NCBI GenBank assembly: GCA_036571765.1
Contig: BROE01000006.1
Location: 16,293,024-16,357,023 of the forward strand
DNA length: 64,000 bases
Source of the DNA: Plecoglossus altivelis
Taxonomy: Eukaryota > Chordata > Actinopteri > Osmeriformes > Plecoglossidae
Direction of reading: 5' to 3'
Shown: positions 1 through 11,144 of the stretch, one piece after another
Position numbering within the stretch: position 1 is the stretch's first letter
How the letters are laid out: each line of letters opens with the position of its first letter
Position numbers and translations under genes: made by a program
The notes under the pieces: model-generated
Told to the model about the DNA's origin: nothing
The model's input: the letters and a program-made list of their open reading frames with translations, nothing else
Databases searched by the model: none

Positions 1-155
1 TCCAGACAGCTGACATATTAGATTGGGCCCCATATGTCTGTCAGATCCAATAACATCACTCAACACAGTTAAGAAGTTGTTTACGTTGTCATGGTGTTCT
101 CTCTGAAGAACTGAACTTGTAGCCATCGATCTATCATTAGCTAGCTAGCACAACT

Positions 156-329
156 ATGGAAACTCCAGATTCAGTTAAACCACTAAAAGATACGAACTTT
201 GAAAAGAGAAATGTTCAAGGACTGCTCAGCATCAAGGAGCTTGGTCCTGATCAACATGATTTAATAATTCAGCAACAGTCAAATGACAGGGGAAGAAGAT
301 ACAATGTTGTTTTCAAGGAACTACTATAG
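156..329 (+). pseudogene. short ORF resembling the N-terminal part of a hAT/ZMYM-like transposase
   Basis: An ATG at 156 opens a 57-codon frame closed by TAG at 327-329. It contains GLLSIKELGPDQHDL and ends RRYNVVF, a pattern I associate with the segment just before the TTF-type zinc finger of fish hAT-like transposases and ZMYM1-like proteins. The stop falls where the zinc finger should begin and nothing matching follows, so it is at best a fragment. The assignment is from memory of the family and is weak; it could be a chance frame. Confidence 0.25.
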
Positions 330-2201
330 CAAGACTAGTTGGCTAACTGCTTGTGGAGAAACAATTTTTTATTTATTTCCCTGCCTCCCTCATGGTTTTG
401 TGTTGTCAGATTGTATTCCCAATTATCCAGACAAAGACATTGTTATTTTGAATTATAGATAATTTACTATTTAAATCTGCAAGTTTGCGAAGTTTCCCCT
501 CCTTGAACTGCCACCTTAACGTGGTGGATGGGTTTGAGTGCTTGAATGATCCTAGAAGCTATATTGTCGGGGGCAATAAGCCCTCGGTAGGGTCTCCCAT
601 GGCAAACTGGTCCTAGGTGACTAACCAGACTAAGTGCGGTTCACCAAAACCCCTATGAGGACCAAAAAAAGGAGTCGCTACGTTGCCCGGAGTGGCGTTA
701 CCGGGGCCCCACCCTGGAGCCAGGCCTGGGGTGGGTGCTCGCAGGCGAGCGCCTGGTGGCCGGGTCTTTGCCCATGGGACCTGGCCGGGTATAGCCCGAA
801 AAGGCGACGTGAGATCACCTTCTTGCAGGCCCACCACCCACAGGAAGGACCGTAGCGGGCCGTTGCAGTGTGTTTTGAGCGGCGGTCAGGGGCAGGTGCC
901 TGGACGACCGATGCCATGCACACGGTCTCTAGCGCTGGGGACATGGAATGTCACCTCGCTGGCAGGAAAGGAGCCCGAGCTTGTGCGGGAGGTAGAGCGT
1001 TACCGGCTAGATATAGTCGGCCTCACCTCCACGCACAGCCTGGGTTCTGGATCCATTATCCTCGAGAGAGGCTGGACTCTACATTTCTCAGGCGTTGCTT
1101 GCAGGGAGAGGCAGCAGGCTGGCGTGGGCTTGCTCATAGCCCCGTGGCTCAGCCACCACATGCTGGCGTTTACCCCGGTAAACGAGAGGGTCGAGTACCC
1201 GGCCTTCTTGGGGTCCCTGGGAGGGGTACTGGATAGTGCACCGACCGAGGACTCCATTGTTCTGCTGGGGGACTTCAACACCCATGTGGGTTACGGCAGT
1301 GACACCTGGAGAGGTGTGATTGGGAGGAACGGTCCCCCCGATCTGAACCCGAGCAGTGTTTTGTTGTTGGACTTCTGTGCAAGTTACAGTTTGTCCAAAC
1401 GAACACCATGTTCGAGCACAAGGGCGTCCATCAGTGCACGTGGCACCAGGGCACCCTAGGCCGAAGGTCGATGATCGACTTTGTTGTCGTGTCCTCTGAC
1501 CTCGGACACTCAGGTAAAGAGAGGGGCGGAGCTGTCAACCGATCACCACCTGGTCGTGAGCTGGATCCGCTGGTGGAGGGGAAGTGACAGACCTGGCAGC
1601 CCAAGCGTATCGTGAGGGTCTTTTGGGAACGTCTGGCGGAGCCTTCTGTCAGCTAGGTCTTCAACTCGCACCTCCGGGAGAGTTTCTCAGAGATTCCGGG
1701 GGGGGCTGGGACATTGAGTCTGAGTGGATTATGTTCTCGGCCTCCATTGTCAATGCGGCGGCCCGGAGCTGCGGTCGTATGGTCTCTGGTGCCAGTCGTG
1801 GTGGTAATCCCCTAACCCTGTGGTGGACACCGGATGTAAGGGATCCTGTCAAACTGCAGAAGGAGTCCTCTCGAGCCTGGTTGGCTTGTGGGACTCCGTA
1901 GACAGTTGACAGGTATCGGAAGGCCATGCGTGCCGTGGCTCGGATTGGCGAAAACTTGGGTCTGGGAGGAATTCGGGGAGGCCATGGAGAAGGACTAACG
2001 GACGGCCGCAAGGAAATTCTGGCAAACCGTTCACCGACTCAAGGGGGAGAAGCGGTTCTTCAACAACACCGTGTACGGTGCGGGCTGGGAGCTGCTGACC
2101 TCAACTGGGGATGTTGTTGAGCGGTGGAAGGACTACTTTGAGGATCTCCTCAATCCTGCCGTCACGTCTTCCTAGGAGGAAGCAGAGGCTGAGGACCCCG
2201 G

Positions 2202-2502
2202 ATGCACTAAAGACCTCTGTATATATGTATTTTTACATCTCATATTTCCTTGCACTGTACATGTAGCTCTTTGCGCATGTACACTCCCCATCGGTAAGTA
2301 TTTTCACAGTTTGTATAGTGTGTATCTTATTTAGTTTATGTATAGGAAAAATTTATTTTAAATTGATCGTTGTTTGCCTGTACTGTGGTATGTCTGTACT
2401 TCTGTAGCACCGTGGCTCTGTGAGGCACGACATTTCGTTCCACTGTCTGCCCCCGCATGTAGCGGAATGACAAATAAAGCACAACTTGAACTTGAACTTG
2501 GA
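2202..2502 (+). mobile_element. L2-type LINE 3' end nested in RTE copy A
   Basis: This stretch interrupts the RTE between its GACCCCGG and GACTCGTCGATCACCC segments, which are nearly adjacent in the second RTE copy at 13922-13945. It matches in reverse complement the L2-type 3' region at 5312-5640 and 25487-25880: a GAGGCACGACATTTCGTTCC block, a GCGGAATGACAAATAAAGC block, then a (CTTGAA)n tail at 2486-2502. Only about 300 bp of 3' untranslated region is present, a severe 5' truncation. Confidence 0.85.
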
Positions 2503-3956
2503 CTCGTCGATCACCCAGGCGGAAGTCACCGAGGTGGTCGGTGGGCTACTCGGTGGCAAAGCCCCGGGGGTAGATGAGATCCGCCCTGAGTATTTTAAGT
2601 CTCTGGATGTTGTGGGGCTGTCGTGGCTGACAAGTCTCTTCAACATTGCGTGGCGCCTTGGGAAGGTGCCGCTGGACTGGCAGACCGGGCTGGTGGTACC
2701 CCTTTATAAGAAGGGGGACCGGAGGGTGTGTTCCAACTACAGGGGGATCACACTCCTCAGCCTCCCCGGTAAGGTATATGCCAGGGTACTGGAGAGGAGA
2801 ATCCGTTCGATAGTCGAACCTGGACCAGGAAGAGCAGTGTGGGTTTCGTCCTGGTCGCGGAACACTGGACCAGCTCTACACAATCCATCAGGTGCTTGAG
2901 GGTTCATGGGAGTTTGCCAAACCAGTTCACATGTGCTTTGTGGACCTGGAGAAGCCGCAAGTACGGGATCCGGGGCCCTTTGCTAAGGGCCATCCGGTCC
3001 CTGTATGACCGGAGCAGAAGCTGTGTTCGCATTGCCGGTAGTAAGTCGGACCTGTTCCCGGAGCATGTTGGACTCCACCAGGGCTGCCCTTTGTCACCGG
3101 TTCTGTTCATTGCTTTTACGGACAGAATTTCTAGGCACAACATTTCATCTCTGCTATTCGCGGATGATGTTGTCCTGATGGCTCCGTCGGACCGGGACCT
3201 ACAGCATGCACTAGAGCGGTTTGCAACCGAGTGTAAAGCGGCCGGGATGGGAATCAGCACCTCAAAATCTGAGCCCATGGTTCTCGACCGGAAAAAGGTG
3301 GCTTGCTCCCTCCGGGTGGGGTGGGAGTGGGGAGTCCTTGCTTCAAGTGGAGGAGTTCAAGTATCTTGGGGTCTTGTTCACGAGTGAGGGAAGGACGGAA
3401 CGTGAGATTGACAGGCGGATCGGTGCAGCGGCTGCAGTGATGCGGTCTCTGTACCGGTCCGTCGTGGTGAAGAAGGAGCTGTGTCGGAAGGAAAAACTCT
3501 CAATTTACCGGTCTATCTACGTTCCGACTCTCACCTATGGTCATGAACTTTGGGTAATGACCGAAAGGTTGAGATCGCGGATACAAGCGGTCGAAATGAG
3601 TTTTCTCCGCAGGGTGGAGGCGCTCCCTTCCAGATAAGGTGAGGAGCTCGGTCACACGGGAGGAGCTCGGAGTAGAGCCGCTACTCCTCCATGTCGAGAG
3701 GAGCCAGCTGAGGTGGCTCGGGCATCTGTCGGATGCCTCCTGGACGCCTCCCTCTCGGGAGGTGTTCCGGGCATGTCCTACCGGGAGGCGGCCCCGGGGA
3801 AGACCCAGGACACGCTGGAGGGACTATGTCTCTCAGCTGGCCTGGGAACGCCTCGGGATCCCCCCGGAGGAGCTGGAGGAGGTGTGTGTGGAGAAGGAAG
3901 TCTGGGCCTCCCTATTCAGACTGCTGCCCCCGCGACCCGGCTCCAGATAAGCAGAA

Positions 3957-3980
3957 GACGATGGATGGATGGATGGATGG
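3957..3980 (+). repeat. (ATGG)n 3' tail of RTE copy A
   Basis: Five consecutive ATGG units end the element; the same tail closes the RTE copies at 58443-58458 and, in reverse, at 19977-19995. Confidence 0.85.
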
Positions 3981-4000
3981 ATCTGCAAGTAAACAAAGCC

Positions 4001-5159
4001 TTTTTCACAAAACATTAACATTGTGTGTTATTCCAGTAATGCTTGACCTAAAGAGCGTGGTTCAGACACACTATTATTTCCACCCAGTGTATGTGTAATT
4101 TTAGCACTACAATTTTGTGGGTAAATACATTTAGGAATGTACCAAAATACAGCTTTCAGGTGTTGAGATAGCATATTTCCCCTCCCCGGACCCCCCTTGC
4201 AGGGCTATGATCTCGGAGCACAAGTGGATATAGCGCCCCCCAGAAATAAATGCACAAGCCGCCACTGATGAACCCACAAGTCAAGAAAGGATCATAGAAT
4301 TTGATGAAGTACGAATATTGTTTTCTTCTCAATGTGTGAAATATCCGTTGCTCAACACTTCTGCTGATTGTTTGTCAATCACACCTCTCAAGGCGAGAAA
4401 AAGTCTAAAATGTTCTGAAGTTGAATATCTGGGTTTTCCAGGTTTACCAATATTCAGATACGCTTATATTGAACTGTTTTCAGATTTCAATGTATGACAA
4501 ATTCTTTGCAAGTGTACAATCTGCGCTTCACAATTAAAACATTTTAGATAATGACCTTGGCCGACAATAGCCCATTTTCATTGGACCATTTCAATGGACT
4601 GTACCGAAAATTAAATCACATGCGTTAGAAGCATGATGGCTATGTAAGAGCCCTCATGATCACAACATAAGCCTACGTTCAGCCCAACAGAGACACTGTC
4701 AAAATGGAGGTTGATATGTTGATGCCAAGCAATGGGATGATTGCATGGTCCAAAGGTGTTCATGGTCCTGAGGGCTTCCATGGTCTGAATTAAGATGTTC
4801 AATATGGCCATGTTACGACAACATTTTCTGTTGTCTTAAGACAGCCACTTGTTGTCTTAAAGCAAACTCTAAAAGACAAGTTTTGGCACATAGGGACTTT
4901 CATACCTAATAAACATATAGACTAGGCTTCTCTTGTCTTGATAGACAACTAGTTTGTGAGGCCATTTATCTCACACTGCCTGTGTATGAATTTCATGGAA
5001 TATGGAACATTTCCCTTGCTCCTTGGCTTGAACCAAGTGGGTGGATTTTGACAGTATCACAATTTCCGATTAGGTACCCAGCTTGTTCCAAGGGTTGGGT
5101 ATTGGATCCATTTAATAGATTCCAATACATGTTTCTGAATGACGTTCGTATCGAATCCT
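4001..5159. other. intergenic or intronic stretch without recognised content
   Basis: AT-rich sequence between two LINE copies. I see no coding exon, RNA gene or clear repeat here; the short frames have no recognisable domain. Confidence 0.4.
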
Positions 5160-5311
5160 GGTTCACACCAGTCATCATGAAGTGCCTTGGAAAACTGGTC
5201 CGTAGTCACATCACTTCCTGCTTCCCATTCACATTTAACAGTCACCAGTTTGCTTACAGTACTAATAGATCCAAAGAGGACAGCATCACCACTCTCCATA
5301 CTGCTCTGTAC

Positions 5312-6347
5312 AAGTTCAAGTTCAAGTTCAAGTTGTGCTTTATTGTCATTCCGCTACATGCGGGTGCGTACAGTGGAACGAAATGTTGTGCCTCACAGAG
5401 CCACGGTGCTACATAAGTACAGACATTTAACAGTACAGTCTAACAACAAACAATTTAAAATAAATATAACATTTCTCCTATACATAAACTAAACAGGATA
5501 CAAACTATACAAACTGTGCGAATACTTACCGATGTGCATGTGCATAGAGTATTGTACATGTGCGAAGAATAGATACATATTATTACAGAGTCTTTAGTGC
5601 AGTTTGTGTACACACGGCAGTGTGTATGAAAAGTGCAGTGGGTGAGTGACTAGTGCCAGTTTTCTGATAGTCTTAGTTATTGTGTGGGTAGTCATAGAGG
5701 CCCGGAAGAGTTCAGGGCTCTCACAGCCTGGGGGAAGAAGCTGTTGATCAGTCTGGCAGAGCGGGCTCTGATGCTCCGGTATCGTCTACCTGATGGTAGC
5801 GGCTGGAAGAGGCTGTGGGAGGGGTGGGTGGGGTCCTTAACGATACTATTGGCCTTGCTGGAGCATCGTGTGTGGAAGATTTCTAGGATTGAGGGGAGAG
5901 GGGCACCGATGATCTTCGCAGCTGTGTTCACTGTTCGCTGGATGGTCTTGCGGTCTGCTGCAGTGCAGTTCCCGTACCAGACAGTGATGCAGCTGGTCAG
6001 CACACTCTCAATGGTGCCCCTGTAGAATGTGGTGAGGATGGGTGGAAGGAGACTTGCTCTCTTCAGCCGGCGGAGAAAGTGTAGGCGCTGATGTGCCTTC
6101 TTTGAGAGTGACTTGGTGTTGGTGGTCCAGGTGAGGTCCTCTGTGATGTGCACCCCCAGGAATTTGGTGCTGTTGACTCTCTCGACAGGCGAGCTGTCGA
6201 TGGTCAGTGGGGGGTGATCCGCGGAGTTCCTCCTGAAGTCCATCACAACCTCCTTTGTCTTGCTCAAGTTGAGGGACAGGTAGTTAGCCCCACACCATTT
6301 CGCCAGCTGTGCCACTTCCTCTCTATACTGTGTTTACCACCTTTTAC
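5312..6347 (-). mobile_element. L2-type LINE 3' half nested in the LINE at 5160-9077
   Basis: Reads on the minus strand. The 207-codon frame at 5692-6315 encodes the end of a reverse transcriptase and the C-terminal region of L2/Rex1-type LINEs: NLSKTKEVVMDFRR, KFLGVHITEDLTW, CITVWYGNCTAADRK, LPSGRRYRSIRAR, SFFPQAVRALN. The 3' untranslated region occupies 5312-5690 and ends in (CTTGAA)n at its low-coordinate end. CCATACTGCTCTGTAC at 5296-5311 and CCATACTGTGTAC at 6348-6360 look like a diverged target-site duplication. The 5' half, including endonuclease, is absent. Confidence 0.85.
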
Positions 6348-7294
6348 CATACTGTGTACCACCTGGAACAGCCGGGGTGTCCAAACTAGAGGGTGTTGGG
6401 GCACTTAACTCCATCTGCCTCTAGATGTTGAACTTCCCAAAAAGTATGTCAAACCGCTCCCAGAGGGTTAGAGTAGGTCCACACATCTCCACACCCCTGA
6501 GCCTCAACACTGGTTCCCCACAGGGATGTGTGTTGAGCCCCCTGCTCTACACCCTCTACACTCACAATGGCATCCCCACCCCAGAAAATCCGTCATCAAG
6601 TTCGCTGACGACACCACTGTGGTGGGTCTCATCTCTGGAGGGGATGAGTCCGCCTACCGGGACGAATTGGAGCAGCTTGTGGTGCAGTGTGGGGACAACA
6701 ATATGGGGGGACAACACAACTAAGACCAAGGAGCTGATAGTGGACTACAAGAGGACAGAAACTGATATCCAGCCCCTGTGCATCAGTGGGGACTTTGCAG
6801 AGAGGGTGGCTGCCTTCAAATTTCTGGGCATCACCATCAGGGAGGACCTGACCTGGAGTGCCAACACCACTGCTCTGGTAAAGAAGGCCCAACAGAGATT
6901 GTACTTTCTGAGACTCCCCGAGTAAAGAACTGCTGGTGTTCTTTTGCCGCTGCAGAGAGAATTTTAACATACCACGCCTGTGCTGGGTTTGTCAGCTAAA
7001 CAGTGTGGGACAGGAAAGCGCTCCAGAAGGTCACCATGTCAGCCCAGCAGATCATCGGCCACCCTCTCCCATCTCTTGAGACTTTTTTAAAAAATTTTAT
7101 CTTAGAGCTGTAACTATCCTGAATGCTGCTATACAGTCAAGCTCTTAAATGTACAAAGTGCAATGTTTACCTTTTAATTTATTTTATGTGCAATTTTAGG
7201 GAGCTGTGTAAGTGAGGAAGGTGTTGGATGGGTGTGTGTGTTATTTTATACGCTTATCCTTTTGCATTCCCATCTTATATTACTTCATTATTTA

Positions 7295-8929
7295 CAGTCA
7301 TGGCCAAAATTGTTGGCACCCCTGACATTTTTCTAGAAAATGAAGTATTTCTAACAGAAAAGTATTGAAATTACACATGTTTTGCTATGCACATGTTTAT
7401 TTCCTTTGTGTGTATTGGAATAACACAGAAAAACAGGAAAAAAACAAATTTGACATAATTTCACACAAAACTCAAAAAATGGGCCGGACAAAATTATTGG
7501 CACCCTTTCAAAATTGTGGATAAATAAGTTTGTTTCAAGCATTTGATGCTCCTTTAAACTCACCTTGGGCAAGTAACAGGTGTGGGCAATCTAAAAATCA
7601 CACCTATAAGCAGATAAAAAGGAGAGAAGTTGACTGAGTCTTTGCATTGTGTTTCTCTGTGTGCCACACTAAGCATTCGGAGAACAGAAATAGGAAAAGA
7701 GAACTGTCTGAGGACTTGCGAACCAAACTTTTGGAAAAATAACAACAATCTCAAGGTTGCAAGTCCATCTCCAGTGATCTAGATGTTCCTTTGTCCACAG
7801 TGTGCAACATGATCAAGAAGTTTGCAACCCATGGCATTGTTGCTAATCTCCCTGGACGTGGATGGAAGAGAAAAATTGATGAATGGTTGCAACGCAGGAT
7901 AGTCTGGATGGTGGATAAGCAGCCCTAAACAAGTTCCAAAGAAATTTAAGCTGTCCTGCAGGCTCAGTGTGCATCAGTGTCAGCGCGATCTATACGTCGA
8001 AATTTGAATAAAATGAAACGCTATGGCAGGAGACCCAGGAGGACCACACTGCTGACACAGAGACATAAAAAAGCGAGACTACAGTTTGCCAAAATTTACA
8101 TGAGTAAGCCAAATTCATTCTGGGAGAACGTCTTATGGACAGATGATACCAAGATAGAGCTTTTTGGTAAAGCACATTGTTCTACTGTTTACCGAAAATG
8201 TAGTGAAGCCTTCAAAGAAAAGAACATATTACCTACAGTCAAATATGGTGGAGGTTCAAGATGTTTTTTGGGGTTGTTTTTTGCTGGCCTCTGCTGGGCA
8301 TGGGTGCCTTGACTGGTGTGGCAGGGGCATAATGAAATCTGAGGATTACCAAAGTATTTTGGGTCGCAATGTAGGCCCAGTGCAGAAAGCTGGGGTTGCG
8401 TCCGAGATCATGGGTATTCCAGCAGGACAATGACCCAAAACATACTTCAAAAAGCACACAGAAATGGATGGCAACAAAGCGCTGGAGAGTTCTGATGTGG
8501 TCAGCAACGAGTCCAGATCTTAGTCCCATTGAACACCTGTGGATAGATCTTAAAATTGCTGTTGGGAAAAGGCACCCATCCAATGAGACCTGGAGCAGTT
8601 TGCAAGAGAAGAGTGGTCCAAAATTCTGGGTGAGAGGTGTAAGAAGCTTATTGATGGTTATAGGAAGCGACTGATTTCAGTTATTTTTTCCAAAGGGTGT
8701 GCAACCAAATATTAAGTTAAGGGTGCCATTAATTTTATCCGGCCCTTTTTTTGAGTTTTGTGTGAAATTGTCAAATTTGCTTTTTTCCAGTTTTTTTGTG
8801 TTATTCCAATACACACAAAGGAAATAAACATGTGCATAGCAAAACATGTGTAATTTTAATACTTTTCTGTGAGAAATACTTCATTTTCTGGAAAAATGTC
8901 AGGGGTGCCAACAATTTTGGCCATGACTG
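7295..8929 (+). mobile_element. Tc1-like DNA transposon with long terminal inverted repeats
   Basis: Inverted termini begin CAGTCATGGCCAAAATTGTTGG at 7295 and end with its reverse complement at 8929; similarity extends about 215 bp inward on each side. TA dinucleotides flank both ends (7293-7294, 8930-8931), the Tc1/mariner target. The interior keeps broken pieces of a DD34E transposase: VLWTDDTKIELFGK at about 8130-8170, VFQQDNDPKHTSKS at about 8410-8455, LSPIEHLWIDLK at about 8520-8555. At least one frameshift between 8312 and 8396 and an eroded N-terminal half make it a pseudogene copy. It landed in the 3' untranslated region of the surrounding LINE. Confidence 0.92.
7977..8674 (+). pseudogene. 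Tc1 transposase remnant (two frames)
   Basis: Frame 7977-8312 carries the first catalytic Asp block (WTDDTKIE); frame 8396-8674 carries QDNDPKHTS and SPIEHLW, the second Asp and the Glu of the DDE triad. The two frames are offset by a frameshift. The helix-turn-helix half upstream (about 7690-7970) is recognisable only by scattered similarity. Confidence 0.8.
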
Positions 8930-9077
8930 TATTTGAACTATTTTACAGCATTTTCATATATAGACTTTTTATTAGTTGGCTACCTTCTTTTTTATTTATA
9001 AACTGTGTATTTATTTAATGCTCCTAAAAGCTTGCATCCCAATTTCGTTGTACAATGTCTAATGACAATAGAGATCA

Positions 9078-10201
9078 ACAGTTGTTCCGATTCCAAACAT
9101 TTTTGGATTCCAAGTAGGAACACTGTGTAACGGCCGCCCCCTTTTTTGTCTGATGTTTATGGGCTGCTTGCATCATTGCGTGAACACGCACCATTAGAAG
9201 CCAAATGTCATTCGAGAAGTTTGGTGCAAACGTATTGCAATAAGGTACAAAACTTGTTGCAAATAATTGCGTTCAGAAAAGAAGCTGAATAATATACACT
9301 TTTTGGATACCTCTAGGAAAGCGGAACAAGGTAATGTGTCCATAGTGTTAAACTTAGGTCGGATTCGCTTTTCTTCTTTCGTTGTAATATTACCTCCGCA
9401 CATGCACTTAATTACTAGTAGCACACTGAAATGTCATTTCCATATGTGCTGTAAACTTGTATTTATATTGTTTTGTGCAAGAGTGTTAATTCTTTGTTAT
9501 TTCTCACTGGTTATTCAAAGTCATGTAGGAACAGGTGATCTCTTCTGTTTACTTTATTATTTCCTTTGTTGGATTGTTAGTTTGGGAGGGGCGAGTAGTG
9601 GTAGCCAACTTTCTGTTGATTGTATTCGTGCTTGCTTGAGACATGTTTCATGTGCTTAAATAAAACCAAAAGCATGTTAAATCTTTGTCGTCCTCTGATG
9701 TCGAGATGACTAAGCGCGAACGAGTCACAAGCCCACTACCTTGCCTCTGTGAGGCTATTGAATGTCGCTAACACTTTGTATAGTTTTACGGTCTGTTTCT
9801 TTTCAGCACCATGCTCACCATACAGCAATCAACGTTGTACTTCAACTATTAAAGACATCAGTGAGAACCCTCTGCCTTCTCGTGCTTCCACTAAGGGGCT
9901 GCAAATAAAATGTTCTGTTAGCTCCGATTCTGATGTCCTGACAAGGCTGCTAACCTACTATCAGAACACAAATGCCTCGTTAACTCCTACGTTAATTAAT
10001 ACTCAAATATTTTCTGAGATCTTAGAATGTCAAAGCTAAAGTTGCAGGGGCCCAGTTCATAAAGTAAAATGTGGATAAAAAGGATCTAGAATTTGAAATC
10101 CCATGTTTTGCTATCCAGGATCAAGTGATCAATCTTTTCTTTTGTGCAGTTTTTTTTTCAAGTAACGTTGGATAGGATCACCCTGATCCAGATAACTTAG
10201 T
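9078..10201. other. stretch without recognised gene
   Basis: Contains frames of 130 and 96 codons (9267-9659, 9749-10039) with no recognisable domain. I see no exon signals or known repeat. Confidence 0.35.
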
Positions 10202-10690
10202 GAAATGCTTCAAGCAAATTAATAATCTTGTGTCAGACTTCCACAGGGATCTTCTCATGTCTGAGTGTTTCCTTGGGATGATTATGGAAAGTTTCATAAT
10301 TCCCTGTACAGTCTGGAAAGCATTTAAAACGCCAGTCCATTTTCAATATTCTTGAAACAATCAAAAATGTACTTGTTTCTTATTCCCCTGGAACTAAACG
10401 GAGTAGCCAGCAGCTAAACTAGTGTCTGAGATTCACACGGATTCCATTTACGTTTCTGGGCTAGAACCCCGTGGCCTGGCCTGAATTCAAATTTGGGGGC
10501 GTGACAAAAGTACAGACTGAAGCCTGGAATGTGAGGGATGTTAATTATGTCAGCAGTAACACTTGTCTGAAACCGATGGTTTTACAGCAGGAGTTTCAAT
10601 TTGAGATTCACATAAAACAGAGCTGTCAATAGCCTGTGAGATTCGCTTTCCCCCCCGAACTGCCGTTATTCCACTATGACAAGGTAAAAT
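10202..10690 (+). repeat. dispersed repeat family X, copy 1
   Basis: Matches 30662-31060 in the same orientation along most of its length: a CCACAGGGATCTTCTCA segment, GCTAAACTAGTGTCTGAGAT, GGATTCCATTTA, CCCCGAACTGCCGTTATT and a shared end CTATGACAAGGTAA. The two copies differ by indels. No protein coding is visible. The family is unnamed here. Confidence 0.7.
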
Positions 10691-10769
10691 AAGTAAATCT
10701 AACTAATGTTAAAAGGTACAAAGTATACATAATATTAAGGGGCTAAAGTCTGTAAAAAAAAGTTGAAGA

Positions 10770-11140
10770 AACTGTTTTTGTGGCATGAGGTTTTGGTCCT
10801 GAAGGACCGCAGCCATCTGCTGGAGGTGGATGGCTGAAACAGAGTGCCCAGGGTGGGAGAAGTCCCAAAATCTTCCTCGCTAGCCTGAGGGTCCTCAAGG
10901 CAAGGCAGATCACCTTCTCAGCAGAGGGAACAATATGCTGTAGTCTCCTCTTGTCCTTGGAAGTGACATAGGAGAACCACATGGTTAAAGAGGAGGTGAT
11001 GAAGCCTGCGTAGACGTGAACCATCATTGTCCTTTCCATGTTGAATTTCTTCAGCTGCCGTAGGAAGTACATCCTCTGTTGTCCTTTCTTGATGAGGAAG
11101 CTGATACTCATTTCCCACTTGGTCCTGGGAGAGGATCTAC
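10770..11140 (-). mobile_element. L2-like LINE fragment
   Basis: The minus-strand frame contains LIKKGQQRMYFLRQLKKF, SSLTMWFSYVTSKDKRRLQHI and SAEKVICLALRTLRLARKI, the region C-terminal to the reverse transcriptase in L2-type LINEs, where WYG...A.DKRRLQ is conserved. It is truncated at both ends. Confidence 0.7.
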
Positions 11141-11144
11141 ATAG

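Larger units (their letters stand above)
496..3980 (+). mobile_element. RTE-clade (Rex3-like) LINE, copy A, nearly full length but inactive
   Basis: A non-LTR retrotransposon starting with CCCCTCCTTGAACTGCC and ending in ATGG repeats (about 3961-3980). An apurinic-endonuclease-like domain covers about 935-1580 (GTWNVTSLAG, LLGDFNTHVG, then a DHHLVVSWIR block). A reverse transcriptase covers about 2505-3370, with GVDEIRPEYF, NYRGITLLSL, GLHQGCPLSPVLF and the catalytic FADD at about 3160. The C-terminal block RWLGHL/RPRGRPRTRWRDYV is at 3710-3830. Frameshifts and stops break the reading frame. ATCTGCAAGT occurs on both sides (475-484 and 3981-3990), a probable target-site duplication. An L2-type 3' end sits inside it at 2202-2502. 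The RTE assignment rests on the C-terminal block and the ATGG tail. Confidence 0.85.
5160..9077 (+). mobile_element. Rex1/L2-like LINE, degenerate, split by two later insertions
   Basis: The parts are: 5160-5311, reverse transcriptase start (VIMKCLGKLVRSHITSC, HQFAYSTNRS); 6348-7070, continuation with GSPQGCVLSPLLYTLYT, IKFADDTTVVG at about 6590, and a FKFLGITIREDLTWS block; 7071-7292 and 8932-9077, the 3' untranslated region, ending CAATTTCGTTGTACAATG...AATGACAATAGAGATC, a typical 3' terminus of fish LINEs of this group. Between the parts sit an opposite-strand L2 (5312-6347) and a Tc1 (7295-8929). Frameshifts and the missing 5' half make it inactive. Clade choice between Rex1 and L2 is not certain. 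Confidence 0.75.

Noticed and set aside
9267..9659. 130-codon plus-strand frame
   Set aside because: No domain, low-complexity hydrophobic content, no exon signals and no counterpart elsewhere; likely chance.
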